Source: Erythrophleum ivorense
Lineage: Eukaryota > Streptophyta > Magnoliopsida > Fabales > Fabaceae
Assembly: GCA_026724425.1 (NCBI GenBank)
Contig: JAIUCV010000011.1
Location: 12,049,501-12,113,500 of the forward strand
DNA length: 64,000 nt
Direction of reading: 5' to 3'
Of this stretch, positions 1 to 11,480 are shown piece by piece (position 1 is the stretch's first letter; each line of letters starts with the position of its first letter). The position numbers and the translations under genes were made by a program. The notes below the pieces were generated by a model that saw only the letters and a list, made by a program, of their open reading frames with translations, was not told the origin of the DNA and searched no databases.

Positions 1-203
1 CAATTATTCTCCATTTAATTTGTACTTCAAAAAAAAAAAAGGAGGGACCGCTTAATCATTAAACAGAATTCAATAAAAATTTGAAAGCACCCAGGCTCTA
101 AAATTTGTTAGTATACGAATAAAAGATCAAGTCGAAACAGACTTTCGTTGTCTTGCTTTGGTTTGGTATTTTTAATAATATGAAAAAAGAAATAAGGATA
201 TAT

Positions 204-541
204 TATTCTAAAATATTGGTTAGGTGCCTGTAACATTCTTAAAATATCAGAAGCGTAAACAGAAATTTAACTCAAAAAATTATCTTTAATAATTTTTGGC
301 CCTTAAAAAAAAGGACAAAAATTTCTCATGAAAAAAGGTTTATTTTGACCCAGTGAGATTATTAGTTAAAGAGAAAGAATGTTATTCTAAGATATTAGTT
401 AAGGTGTCAATAATGTCCTTAAAACATCAGATGAGCAAACAAAAATCTAACCGAAAAAATTACCTTTAATAAATTTTAGCCTTAGAAGAGACTAAAAATT
501 AGTTTTGAAAAAAGTTCATTAGTTAAAGGAAACTTTTGAAC
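204..541. repeat. Tandem duplication, ~179-bp period, AT-rich
   Basis: Two diverged head-to-tail units start at about 204 and 383. Both begin with TATTCTAA and share the same order of words (a TTAGTTAAGGTG-like stretch, then CTTAAAA-ATCAGA, then a block around AATTA-CTTTAATAA). No coding potential is visible. It may be part of an old unrecognised repeat. Confidence 0.6.
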
Positions 542-570
542 CTTGAACATGATAGTATAAAAGCTTATAA

Positions 571-694
571 CGTGTTTGGTTTTGTGGTAGAAAAGTTAAA
601 AATCTCATTTACCCATCCATAATACGTAAAAGCAATAATTCATTGCTTTGTCTGAAATGTAATTTGGGAAACACTACCGTCCATCTAAACACGC
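571..694. mobile_element. Short MITE, copy 1 (GTGTTTGG termini)
   Basis: The ~124-bp segment begins CGTGTTTGGTTTTG and ends CATCTAAACACGC, so the ends are imperfect inverted repeats. The middle holds CCATAATACGTAAAAG and AATAATTCATTG, which recur in the same order at 15048-15184. Two dispersed copies with inverted ends support a small non-coding DNA transposon. I could not fix a target-site duplication. Confidence 0.6.
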
Positions 695-2086
695 ATTTAC
701 TCTGAATCATTTCTAACCATTAAGGGCATTGTGTATAAATATGATTAGAGTGAAAAGTATCACATCAAGGAATTGGCCGTTAAAAAAAGCATATAAATGA
801 AAAAGATTTATAAGCTTTATGTATTATAATTTTGTGTCAAAAACAAAAGTATCAAATCTATGAATATAACTCTTAAAACATCTAATGAAAATTTTTATGT
901 AAAAAAAATCTAATAAAAATCTTCCGAATGTTTAAAGCTCGTCAGGCCCAACAAAAGGAACTCACAAAAGCAAACAAGAAGAAGTCGTCACTGGTACTAT
1001 TGCAATTTTGTGGAGCAAATTTAGGGGATCTATGAGTAACATGAAACGCGAGCATCTCCTTCATGCTACATATATATATATAGCCATTTTAAATTTGTTG
1101 GATTCTGTTAAAGATTTTCCACTTACTTCCCCCACAATAATGCAATATATTCATACTATTATTCTAAACAAACAAGAATATATCGCTTTAGGAGGGCAGG
1201 ATTTAATTTCAAACAAAGCCCCTTAAACACCTTTCTCCATGATATCAAACCCAAAAACAAAAACAAAAAATTCTATCAGCACATTGAGGCTAGAGTTATT
1301 CGTGGCCCAATTAAATTGGACTAGGTCTGAGCTTAACGTGTACATTGGTCAGGAGTTGGCTTTGAAACAGCACAGTTCCATTAAAAATTTGGCGGTTTTA
1401 AATAGTAATGACTAAATTAAAATTAAGTGAAAATATAAGGATAAAAAAATTAATTTTCATTTTGTTTTGTTTATTAATTATATTCTCATTCTTTATATTC
1501 TCTTTCATTTTCATTGATGAAGTATTGCAGAATGTCATCAAATTTAATGGTACCACATAAAAACGATGAAGCTATTGAAATCAGTGACATATACCAAAAA
1601 GAAAAAAAAAATAAAAGAATTGAAATGAAGAAAGAGATGATCTCGTTGGGAACGTTTGCTTGCAAAGGAGAAGGAACCTATTTTTAAATTGCATGTAACT
1701 TTTATTATTATTATTTGACAATATTTTTTTATTATTTTTTCAAAAATTGAGATATAAAAGTTATTTTTTATTTTTTATATGCCCTTTTTCTGTATATCTT
1801 ATTTGGTCAAATATTACTCATTTGGTTAGTGTAGAGATATCTTCTTTTTAAATATTACATGTACTTTATATTATATCTTTATAATTATTATTTAATCGTA
1901 TATATCATTTTTCTTACTTTTTTAAGAAAAAAGTACTAAAATCATTTTTTATATATAAAATTATCCTTTTTCTTTTTCTTCCCACTAGCATCATAATTAA
2001 TTTGGCAAATTCATGACCACTTGTCCACTTATGTAATGGAAAAGCTTTATCATTTATTATCAATGTTGTATATACATATTATATAA
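695..2086. other. AT-rich intergenic DNA
   Basis: A-, T- and TA-rich low-complexity sequence. The open frame at 1008-1226 has no recognisable domain and runs through a TATATA tract, so I do not treat it as a gene. Nothing else is supported here. Confidence 0.6.
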
Positions 2087-2305
2087 TACTCCATCCGGTC
2101 TTATATATAAAAAAATAAATAATTAATTCATGATATTTAAAAAAGTTAATTAAAAGTAATTGATCATTTTAATTTTGTCCCAAATAAAAATTATTTTTTA
2201 TGAATATTTTTATTTAATGTATGCACTTTCTTTTTGAAATTAATGACAACTATTATTTATACTTTAAAGAACTCATTTAATGGAAGACATAATACTACAA
2301 GAAAA

Positions 2306-2740
2306 CAAGCAATTTCTCACAAAATTTTTCCGTTAGAAAAAGCAAGAATTTGCGTGAGAAAGGGTATTCTTACAGAAATTTTCACGCAATAAGTGGTGTG
2401 AAAAAATTAACTGTAGGAAACCTAAGTTCTCACAAAAATTTTTCGTAAGAAAAATTTCTCGCAAACTTATTTTCATGAAAAAAATCAAAGAGAAAAAGTG
2501 ATGTGAAAGTCGTAGTTTGGTGTGGTTTTGTGGCGGACTTTCTCACAAATAAATCTGCGAGAAAAAAATTTGTGAAAAATTCTTGCAGAATTTCTCACGA
2601 AAAAATTCCGCAGGAAATAGTAGCCGTAAGGTCTTTCTCACAGTATTTTTCCATGAGAAGCGTGGAAAAATTCGTTTCTCATGGAAAATTTTTTAGAGAA
2701 ACTAGAAATTTTTTCTATAAGCATTGTTTTTATATATTTT
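2306..2740. repeat. Left CACTA subterminal repeat array
   Basis: Many copies, in both orientations, of a ~10-bp word of the form TTTCTCACRAA / TTYGTGAGAAA sit inside the left terminus. In CACTA elements such subterminal repeats are binding sites for the TNPA-like accessory protein. The open frame at 2503-2751 is a by-product of this repetition and is not a gene. Confidence 0.8.
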
Positions 2741-2960
2741 CCTATATTTAAACAAGTACAAGTTATTCAAACAGTCAGAAATCACAATATCTAAATTCAG
2801 CCAACCAATAATAAGACCATAACAATAATAAAGCCACAAATTTATAAAATTGTGTTGAAAATATTCGAAAGTACATTAAAATTAAGAGAAATATGCATTC
2901 AACATTAGAAAGTTCCAAATCATAATTCCATAATGTCACATAAATAGAATACTAGAATCA

Positions 2961-3449
2961 TTATTCCTCATCTTCATCCTCATCATCACCACCACTATCA
3001 CCATCATCATCATCACCATCTACAAGGGTTGGTTTATCATGGGAAGTGTTACCTCTTTCAGTTCTTATACTCATGTGGGTTATAATTTGTTTCATGAAAG
3101 CTTTCATCCTGTCTTCGTGGGCCTTCTGCATCTTGACAAGACTTGCCTCATAAATTTAGGCTTGTTTTGATAGTTTCTCTTCTAATTTCTTCTCAAATGA
3201 AGCTTCTAAATGCGCTCTCATATGTGAGAGCTCACCAGGGCCATATCCAAAGTGTTGTGTGCCATCAGAAGTAAGAAGACTAGCCTCTGACTCAAACCCA
3301 TATGCACGACCTCTTTTATTTTTTCCACCAACAACTTTGAGCCATATGAAAGAATTAGTGTCATCTGATCCTGATTTTTGAATTTGCTTTATTTGCTTGT
3401 ACTGGTTCTGCGACAATAAAGAACAAATAAATATTAAGCACATAAACAA
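2961..3449 (-). pseudogene. En/Spm-type transposase C-terminal remnant
   Basis: Read on the minus strand, a likely last exon starts after an acceptor near 3410 and encodes a piece with GSDDTNSFIWLKVVGGKNK followed by RGRAYGFESEA. This is the layout seen near the C terminus of the plant Ptta/En/Spm transposase family (Transposase_24 type). After LEEKLSKQA there is one in-frame stop (3156-3158). Reading through it continues with a coiled-coil-like stretch and an acidic Asp/Glu-rich tail ending at 2961. A further in-family piece (SRGSNTMRKK) is visible at about 3520-3560. The upstream part of the ORF is missing. This is a non-functional relic of the CACTA element's own gene; the family call is from memory of the motif. 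Confidence 0.7.
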
Positions 3450-3575
3450 TTACAATAACAATTTTATTTACAAACTAGTTAAATGACTTATGTAAGTGTC
3501 AGAGGCTTTTTGACCAACCCAACCTTTTTTTTTTCTCATTGTGTTGGATCCTCTTGAATACTTATAAGATCTGAA

Positions 3576-3809
3576 CTTTATATCACCAAAAAAAAATTGC
3601 ATATGTATGTTTTTCCTTATTCCTACCATATTTTTTAAAATAAAAAATAAAATTAAAAAATTAATTAAAGATTAAATCATCTAACTTTATATCACAAAAA
3701 AAAAAACTAAAATTACATGCATATGTTTTTTCTCATTCCAACCTTATTTTTTAAAATAAAAAATAAAACTGAAAAATTAATTAAAATTTAAATCATCTAA
3801 CATTATATC
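3576..3809. repeat. ~115-bp tandem repeat cut by the solo LTR
   Basis: Units start at TATATCACC (~3576) and TATATCACA (~3690) and share an A-run, a TGCATATG-like word and TTTTTTAAAATAAAAAATAAA. A third unit begins at ATATC (3805) and resumes at 7470 (ATATCACTAG, A-run, TGCATGTATATG). The solo LTR therefore inserted inside the third unit. Confidence 0.65.
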
Positions 3810-6800
3810 TATAACACTATAACTTATAGCTCATTTCATGCCATTCATAAGCTTTAAATCATCGATTCCATAAGAGCATATGAAAAAGGGGATGAAATTA
3901 ATGGATTTCTTCGCATTGCGCTATATTTAAAAATTTGCAATCGATGTTACGTGGATTGTATGAGCTCATATTATAAATTCTCATATTTAATTACATCCAA
4001 ACAACTTATTTGCATCACAAAATCATGACCACAACTCATGGAAACTGAAATGACGTATGAAAAATGGAAGTTCATTCTCGGCCAGAATTGGCCTCTTTTC
4101 TGGGTAAATTTACAAAAATTATAACTAATTTTAGAAAAATTGAAATCATACAATCTTCATCATTTTGAAAATTTTAGGATGTCTACTTCACACTAAGAAT
4201 ACACCCAGATCATAAAATTCATCACAGAGGATGTTTGACATCCAAAATGGTCCAAAGGCCTAACTGAATTCTGGAGCTCTCACAAAATTCTGCAGAAAAC
4301 TTTAAAAATTTTCAATTAATTCCACAAAAATCCAATCCATACAAATGATATCAATCTAGAAAGCTATGGATGTTAACTAGAGAGAAAAAATATCTCTAGA
4401 TCAGTTCATCAACCCCAGACCTCAAAATTTGATGGAACAGTACCTTTGGTCGGGTAAGATTACTGATACTAGACAGAAATTTCAAAAATTTATATCTCCC
4501 TTTCTAGACCTCCAAATAAGGTACTTTCAGTTGCTACAAGTCATTGTGAATATCTAGTTTCTGCCTGTAACATTTTCATAACTATTGGACCACGTTTGCC
4601 CTTCAAATGACACAATTACATAACTAACCAAATGAACAGTACTAGTACAACTTCAAAATTCTGATACCAACTTTAAAAATTCATAGAAAATTCCACAAAC
4701 CTCCAAATGACCTAATCTTTAGCTTCCTAAAAATCTCTAGGTAAGATCTAATTACATGTCAAATTTCAAGTCAAGAAGAGATCATTTGATCAGACTTTGA
4801 CATAAGGGGGCAAAGTGATAATTTTTTGTGTTAAAAGAGGGCTCCAAAGGTTCAAATTTGCTTCTCCTACTCCTAAGGCTCTATGAGCACGTGGGAAAGC
4901 ATCAACATAGGCTACCAAATATAGCTCAAATGTCTAACAATCCAGATTTGCAAAACTCACTTTCTCACACCAAAACATACACCATGTATATAATGCCAAA
5001 ATCTTGCTACTCATACCAAAAACTTGCTACATCATTCAATATAGTTCTAATTCTCATACATATACAATATGTTCATCCATTTACAAGTATTCATAAGTGC
5101 ATACACCATGTACATCATTAGATTACATTTCTTGACAACAAAGCCGTGACAAAATGACTATTTCACAAATCCTTTGCCAATTTCCCTATCTTCAAGTTTG
5201 GTGACTCCCATATCTTTGTTTACTTAGTCCACCTAGCATATTAGGATATTGGAGAGGAGGGAGTGAGATTCAAAAAATCCCAATAACTCATCTTCCATTC
5301 AATCATGCATAAAGAAGGTAATATAAGTCTTAAGAATGCATGTATGACATATTAATATAGAAAATGGTGCAAGATACATTATTGGCATTCACACAAAGCA
5401 CACATAATAGACTTAGGCTTGCCAAATGAATAGATTAGCTTCACCCACTTTCTCCAAGATTCTTGGACTTGCCTCATCTTTTTTCTCAAAGGCCTTGAAC
5501 TAAGCCTTACTCTTAGTAGACTTTCTCTTGGTCTCAACCACTTCTAAGGGCTCTTGGCTTATCCTTACCGAAGATAGAAGGTTTTTGGCCTCTCCACATT
5601 CAAGCAAACTAATGCAAATATTCTAGATATCATTTGAATACATAATACAACACTATGATTCCATGGAACATAGGCATCATACTAAAACATAATTCATAAC
5701 TTAAAATATACATACACATATTCAAAGACAATATAGATATTTATTCATGCATGGGAGAAAAGAGAGAGAGCTACCTTTGCCACACAAGCATATCTTTTCT
5801 CTTGAAATTGGATCTCTTCCCACAGCTACACACTCAAAAACTAGGTGGGGCTTGTTTTCCTTGGCCTAATTACACAAAATAAGAACCAATTAGACTCTTG
5901 GAACCATTCTTAAAGCTACCTATCTAGTTGGAACTCTAACTTTGTTTTATGATTCACTTATGGTTCCTAATGGCACTAATGAAGCAACACTCACTCTTTA
6001 AAGTCTAGGCCTCATTCTTTCCTTTTATACATGATTCTTGACTCCCTTTGAGCCTCTTGGAGTCATCATCTAATTAAAACTAAGAGCCAAAGTACATGCA
6101 GCTTCCTTAGGTTACATTATGGAACTTAAAGCACTAACTCATCCTCTAAGCTTCCTAAATTTTTTTCAAGGCTTCCCCTCACTTTCATTCATCATATATG
6201 ACTCAAAAATGGGTTTGAAAAAAATTTAAAACTCTCCCTAGTTATACTATCCTTGCTTGGCCGAAATATGGAGCCTTAATGGGGTTTAATGGCTTCTTGA
6301 TTTTTCCTTGATGGAGGAACCACTTAGAGAGGTTGTTAAGAGTTGTAAGAGTTCAAGGAAATACTTAAATAGTCAAGGGAACTCATGGATTAAATCAATT
6401 TTTACAAACTCTTCAAGAATCTTACACTTTGCTAACTTAAAATTCAATGACTTTTACTTGCTTCCAATGATAGATTCTTAATCCTTGCACTCTAAAACCT
6501 CTAATCCCCCCTTGATTTGGATAGAAACAGCCCCTAAGAATTGGGCTCATGGTGGCCAAATCGTGCAAGAGGAAGGGGGAGGAAGAAGCTACCAAAGAAT
6601 GGAAGTTTTACCTTATTTTCTTGCTCTTTATTGGTTGCTTTTCACTTTCCTTGGTTGCCTCACTCCAAACAAGAATTTTTCCTCTCTGTTCTGCCCCCAA
6701 AATAGCACCAAATATATCAAGAAAATCATAGGAGGAAAAGAGGGAAGGAGGAGAACAACTTTGTTTAAGGAAGAACTAAGAAAATTCATAGATTCCATAC

Positions 6801-7469
6801 CTTTTTCTTGGCCTTTTCTCCTTCTTTTGCCTCCTCCCTTGTGTGCCTAAAATTTCTAGTTCTCCTCTCTGTTCTGGGCAAAAGAAAGTCGGTCTAAAGT
6901 GAGGGAGAGTGAATGTGAGCTTTAAAAAAGAAGAAAGAAGCTTCCTTTTTAAAATTGTTTCCAATTTCGCCATTCGCAATGGCATTTTCGGTTTGGCTTT
7001 GTTTTAGCTCATTTTTTAGAACCGTCTTTTCATTATAAAATTTGTGTTCCTAATTTAATAAAATATATTTGGAATCACTCAAATCAGAGCTAAAACCTTC
7101 CCGAACGAACTGGTCAAAATTCAGGTCAACAGACGTATGAAAGAGTACACCAGATGAGTTTCACCGATCCCGGGACTTCCCACGATTTTTGGCACCTCTG
7201 AGAACCCTGGGCAACTCATAATTTTCATTTAAAAATCCTTCCCAGGTGTTTTTTCCAAAATTGCACTTATTTATGAAAATGTCACTGGTCTTTTGGCAAA
7301 TTTTTTGAATTACTCCGGCCCCAATTTCTACGTAACTCAAGGCTCAAATCTTCATTTTCTATTATTTAAAATTTTATTCTAATTTTTGTTGGTCTTAAAT
7401 AACTCACCTCAGGGGACTTGCTTTGAAAACTAACTCATTTTGGTATTTTATGAAAAATCGAACGTTACA
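3810..7469 (-). mobile_element. Solo LTR (probable Ty3/gypsy type), 3.66 kb
   Basis: A 5-bp target duplication ATATC flanks the segment (3805-3809 and 7470-7474). On the minus strand it starts TGTAACGTTCGATTTTTC; at the other end it reads GTTATA, a one-base decay of the GTTACA expected to mirror TGTAAC. The start resembles long LTRs of plant gypsy elements. I see no internal pair of repeats, primer-binding site, or gag/pol similarity, so recombination between two LTRs leaving one is the simplest explanation. The open frames in it (for example 6485-6850) have no recognisable domain. Confidence 0.75.
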
Positions 7470-7829
7470 ATATCACTAGAAAAAAAAAATTGCATGTATA
7501 TGTTTCTATCCCCATGCCATCCAGTATATTTCCATCCTCACCATTCTCAATCATCACCTCAAATATACATACAAGTGGCTATTTCCTTCAGATTTAACAA
7601 AAATAAAAAACAAACAAAATAGGAAAGCTATAGTATGCACCTTTGTTCAGCCTTCAATTGTGAGAGATGGACTTCAACCTTCCTCCAATATGTTCACGCA
7701 CAATGGAAGCCCAGATCTATGGAAAACTGAAGCTGCAGCACTGCTTCGCCTTCGCCTGTGTAGCTTCGCGTGATTTTGCAAAATGAAAAGGAAAGGAGGC
7801 TTCGCATTTTGCAAAATGAAGGGTAACGG

Positions 7830-8423
7830 AGGGTTCTTTGCTCGTGATAATTTCTCACAAAAATTACTATGAGAAATAAGTGAGTCTACCTGTACCAATC
7901 GGGCGTCTCTAGCTGGTGTCTAGTGACTTCTGAAGAAAAATTTTTGTGAGAAATTCTCACGGAAACTTCCCGTGAGAAAATTTGAATTTCTCTCAGAAAA
8001 TTTCATTTTCTCACGGAAAAAGTCTATGAAAATTTCTCACAAAAATTTTTCATGAGAAAATGAAATTCTCACAAAAAATAATAGTGAGAAATTCTCGCAA
8101 AAATTTTTTGCGAGAATTTCTCACAGATATTTTCTATGAGAAAATCTCACAGACTTTTTCTGTGAGAAATTTTTTTACGAAAAAAATCTACGAGATATTC
8201 CATGAAATATGGGTTTACACGTTTCTGTCTTATTTTCTCACAAAAAATTATGTGAGAAAATCTTCCTGTGTTTACACACCATCATTCTCGAGGTACTTCT
8301 CTCTATATTCTCACAGTAGAAAAATCCGTGAGAAATCACCTTTTGTGAGTATTCTAGTGAGTATTTCTATGAAAAATTCTCATGGATTATTTTTTGTGAG
8401 AAATTTTCGTGATAAATCCTCGA
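7830..8423. repeat. Right CACTA subterminal repeat array
   Basis: Dense alternating TTCTCACRRAA and YTGTGAGAAAT words occupy the right ~600 bp of the CACTA element, matching the left array. The 124-residue open frame at 8060-8434 simply translates this repetition (recurrent KISQ/VRNF-like peptides) and is not a gene. Confidence 0.8.
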
Positions 8424-8542
8424 TTTTCTTGTAGTATAATTGGAATGTTATAATTAATATACTAGATATTAATAGTTTGTTTCTTATATTTTAGATCAAA
8501 TCAGGCTTCAAAAAAGTCTCTTATATATAAGATCAGATGGAA

Positions 8543-9249
8543 TATATAGACTTTCCTCTCCCTTCATGTTTTTTTTTTTTGCCAAGCATGTTAAAGACCA
8601 AAAGTTACAAAATCATAATCTTAGTTGGTAGAAAATTCCATTAATTAGGGCAAAAACTAAGAATTTAGCAAGTAAATGTATATTGTGTATTTAAAGAGAT
8701 AAAAAAATAAAAAGAAAGTGAAAAAAATAAATTTCATACGCAATTTTACTCTTTTATATTACTCTCCATTTTAAATACATTATGCATTATTGCAAATGAT
8801 CACAATTTTACATTACCTGGTGAGCATATGTTAAATTGAACTATTCTTTGAGGAAGACACGTTAATTTCGAATCAAGAGGTAGAAACATGGAATTAAAAT
8901 TTAGCTAAATTATACACATATAATATCTCTTTTGTTCCAAAAAATAATATTCAAATTCTTTGACAATTGATATATCTTTACTTCCTATAATTAATGTTAA
9001 TTTTTTCCTGACACAAGATAGTAATTTTATTTTCTATATAAATAAATAATTTTAATGTTGAGAAAATATACATATCGAATAGTTAGAAACTTAATTTTAT
9101 TAATAAAAATTTTTAAAAAAATAATATCATTTACTATATCATAACTAAGTTGACCAAAAAAATGTTGTGAGTAGTAATATTTAATATAAAAAAAACTATA
9201 TATATATATATATGGATTACAACTTTTGATATATATATTTAGTAACATT
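8543..9249. other. AT-rich intergenic DNA
   Basis: Low-complexity A/T-rich sequence with a short TA microsatellite near 9200. No gene or repeat boundary could be supported. Confidence 0.6.
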
Positions 9250-9623
9250 TTTAAAATTAGACCAGAACTAATAGAGACATTAATTCATAATTTATTATTT
9301 TTATTGTAATTGAATTATAATTGAACTAATAATAATTAAATATATTTTTTTAAAATTTTATAAATTAAAATTTTAATACATAAAATAAATGCTAATAAAT
9401 TTTAAATATTGAATTTGCTAATTTAATATTTCTTAAGTAATTTGAGAAGCCATTTTTTACTTAAAAAATAAAAACTATTCGTGATTAAAATTTAAGAGTA
9501 TTTAATATTAAACTTTAAAAACTCTCAAATTATATTAAGATTTTACTTATCATTAAAATACAAAAAAACAAAAAACAAAGTAAATAGAAAATAAATGAGT
9601 AATTTTGGCCAAACACCTTAGTG

Positions 9624-9656
<33 letters not shown>

Positions 9657-9960
9657 ATATTAAGAGATAGAACATGATTGAAAACAAGCATTGAAAATAA
9701 TCAAGTATACATTTTTTATTTCTCTTATATTCTTTTTTTTTTTTAATTTTTTTGGTTTCAACTCTTTCTTTCTTTTACTACCTTTTATTTTTAATTTTTC
9801 ATATTTGTCCAAGATGAACTATGTTATTTTATAGCAAAAAATCTTAAAAAAAGCAATGATCAATTTTATTAGTTTTTAACTAGTTTTTTGACAAAGCTAA
9901 TTTTATTAGTTAACTAAACTAGTTCAATGATTAGTTCATCGATTTTTTGATTGGACAAGA
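9250..9960. repeat. ~700-bp AT-rich dispersed element, copy A
   Basis: This shares long collinear similarity with 35675-36345: an opening AGACC-like word, AATAATTAAATATAT, AGTATTTAATATTAAA, AATTATATTAA-ATTT-ATTTATCATTAAA, AATAATCAAGTAT, AAGATGAACTAT and a terminal AACTAGTT region. It is non-coding. Copy A additionally holds a TA microsatellite near 9625-9650. It is probably a non-autonomous DNA element; ends are approximate. Confidence 0.6.
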
Positions 9961-11480
9961 CAATTTATTTTGATTTTTCAAATAGTGATGTTTAGTATTA
10001 AAATGTACTCTTTTCTATATTTAAAAACTCCACTTGTTTATTGGGAAGAGATAACAATTACATTTATTAGAATAAAAAGATGCGTGAATAAAATCTTATA
10101 TATTAATAGTCTTAAAGTATTTGTGATAGGGGAAGCTTTATCTATCTAAGCCAAAATTGAAAACGAGTCAAATTATGTAAAATATTTATATGGTCTATTC
10201 TATGTGTAAGCAACCTAGCTATAGGTATGTAATCAACTTTAGTGGTATAACAATATGTGTCAACATAAAACATTATAAGATTATCATCTACGACTAAAAG
10301 TTAGGGTAATTGAAAAACTAGTCAAGAAAACCTAACCAAAACATACTAGGCAATAACAAGTGTCAATCGAAGCCTCGTTACTAGTTGAAAGCCATGCATC
10401 ACCATAATAGAATTCTGGAAAAAGCACAAACGCCATGAACAAAGGTATGATGTGATGGAGAACATGCATAAAGAGGAGGTAATAAACTGGAAGCAATGAA
10501 TACCATGCAAAACAAAAGAAAACCTGATAAGAAATTTGCAATTACAACTTTCTTTATTTTTTTTAGTCATTTATCAGTTTTATTTTGTTGCTTTATTTAC
10601 CGCTTTCAACCCAATTTTCAATTAAATTGTATCCAGCTTATTTTAAATTTTTTTATTGTCAATTCTAGAGTCTATACATTATTTGCAATTAAAAGCAACA
10701 TTTATTTCTATTTGTAGACTGCATCTCTAATTTTATGCACTGTTGACACCTTCATCCTAATTTTAACTAGGTTTAGGACTTAGGGAAACATTTTTTCCAA
10801 GGAAATGTGTCCCATCCCTTCTTTTGACTAATAAAATAGGGATTGAGAATTGGTTTTTCGAGACCAATTTCATGGGTCAGTCATATTAATTGTCCAAACA
10901 ATTTCCTTTTGACAAAAAAAAAATCTCACCAATAGTATGATATTATTAGATAAAATTGTGTGTGTGTGTGTGTGTTTGTTTGTAATCTGTATTAATACAC
11001 AAAATGAAAATTTATGTACCTTAATATTGGTTTAAGTTATTAAAATGTGGATTTTGGTTATATTAGTACAAATAAAATAATAATTAACTTAGATAGTGAG
11101 CCATCATTCTTATTACATGAAATGCTTAATTTGCATTTTTTTCCTTTAAGGGGTGTATCCCTTTTTGATTTTTTTACCTTTTTTTAATGGACATGTCCTT
11201 TAATAGAATGCATCCTTTTTTATTTCTTATTTTTTTTAAAAAGGGCGTGTCCTTTTTATTTTTTCTTTTAAAACAATTGGACTTTCATAGATTAATTTTT
11301 TTAAAAAAAGTATGTGGGCAAATTTTTAATAAATAATTATTGTTTTAATTAATTTTGTTAATAATTTTTTTACTTTTGTTTTTAATTGTAATCTTACAAT
11401 TTCACATAAATAATATTTTGAATTAATACAATATAAATACAATTGTTCCCAAAAAAAAAAAGCATACCTATGTATCATAA
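9961..11480. other. AT-rich intergenic DNA with a TG microsatellite
   Basis: No gene is supported. A (TG)n tract lies at about 10959-10976. Short open frames at 10332-10717 overlap on both strands without any domain. Confidence 0.55.

Larger units (their letters stand above)
2293..8436 (-). mobile_element. CACTA (En/Spm) DNA transposon, defective
   Basis: Perfect 13-bp terminal inverted repeats TACTACAAGAAAA (2293-2305) and TTTTCTTGTAGTA (8424-8436) differ from the canonical CACTACAAGAAAA end only at the first base. A 3-bp target duplication TAA flanks it (2290-2292 and 8437-8439), as the CACTA family predicts. Dense subterminal arrays of TTCTCAC/GTGAGAA words lie inside both ends. The only coding trace is a C-terminal piece of a plant En/Spm-type ORF at 2961-3449 (-). 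No TNPD-like catalytic transposase is visible, so the element is non-autonomous. It contains a solo LTR at 3810-7469; without it about 2.5 kb remains. Confidence 0.92.
2089..8542. mobile_element. Stowaway-like MITE split by a CACTA element
   Basis: The left end (CTCCATCCGGTCTTATATAT from 2089) and the right end (ATATATAAGATCAGATGGAA to 8542) are inverted copies of each other with few mismatches. The CTCCATCC-type start resembles the CTCCCTCC terminus of Stowaway (Tc1/mariner) MITEs. Both ends are flanked by TA (2087-2088 and 8543-8544), the usual Stowaway target. Removing the CACTA element and one copy of its TAA duplication leaves about 307 bp, a normal Stowaway size. This is therefore the oldest layer of a three-level nest. 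Confidence 0.75.

Noticed and set aside
2503..2751. 82-residue open frame
   Set aside because: It translates the CACTA subterminal repeat array; no start context or domain.
6485..6850. 121-residue open frame
   Set aside because: Lies inside the solo LTR, overlaps other frames on both strands and has no recognisable domain.
8060..8434. 124-residue open frame
   Set aside because: Also a product of the right CACTA repeat array and it runs into the terminal inverted repeat.
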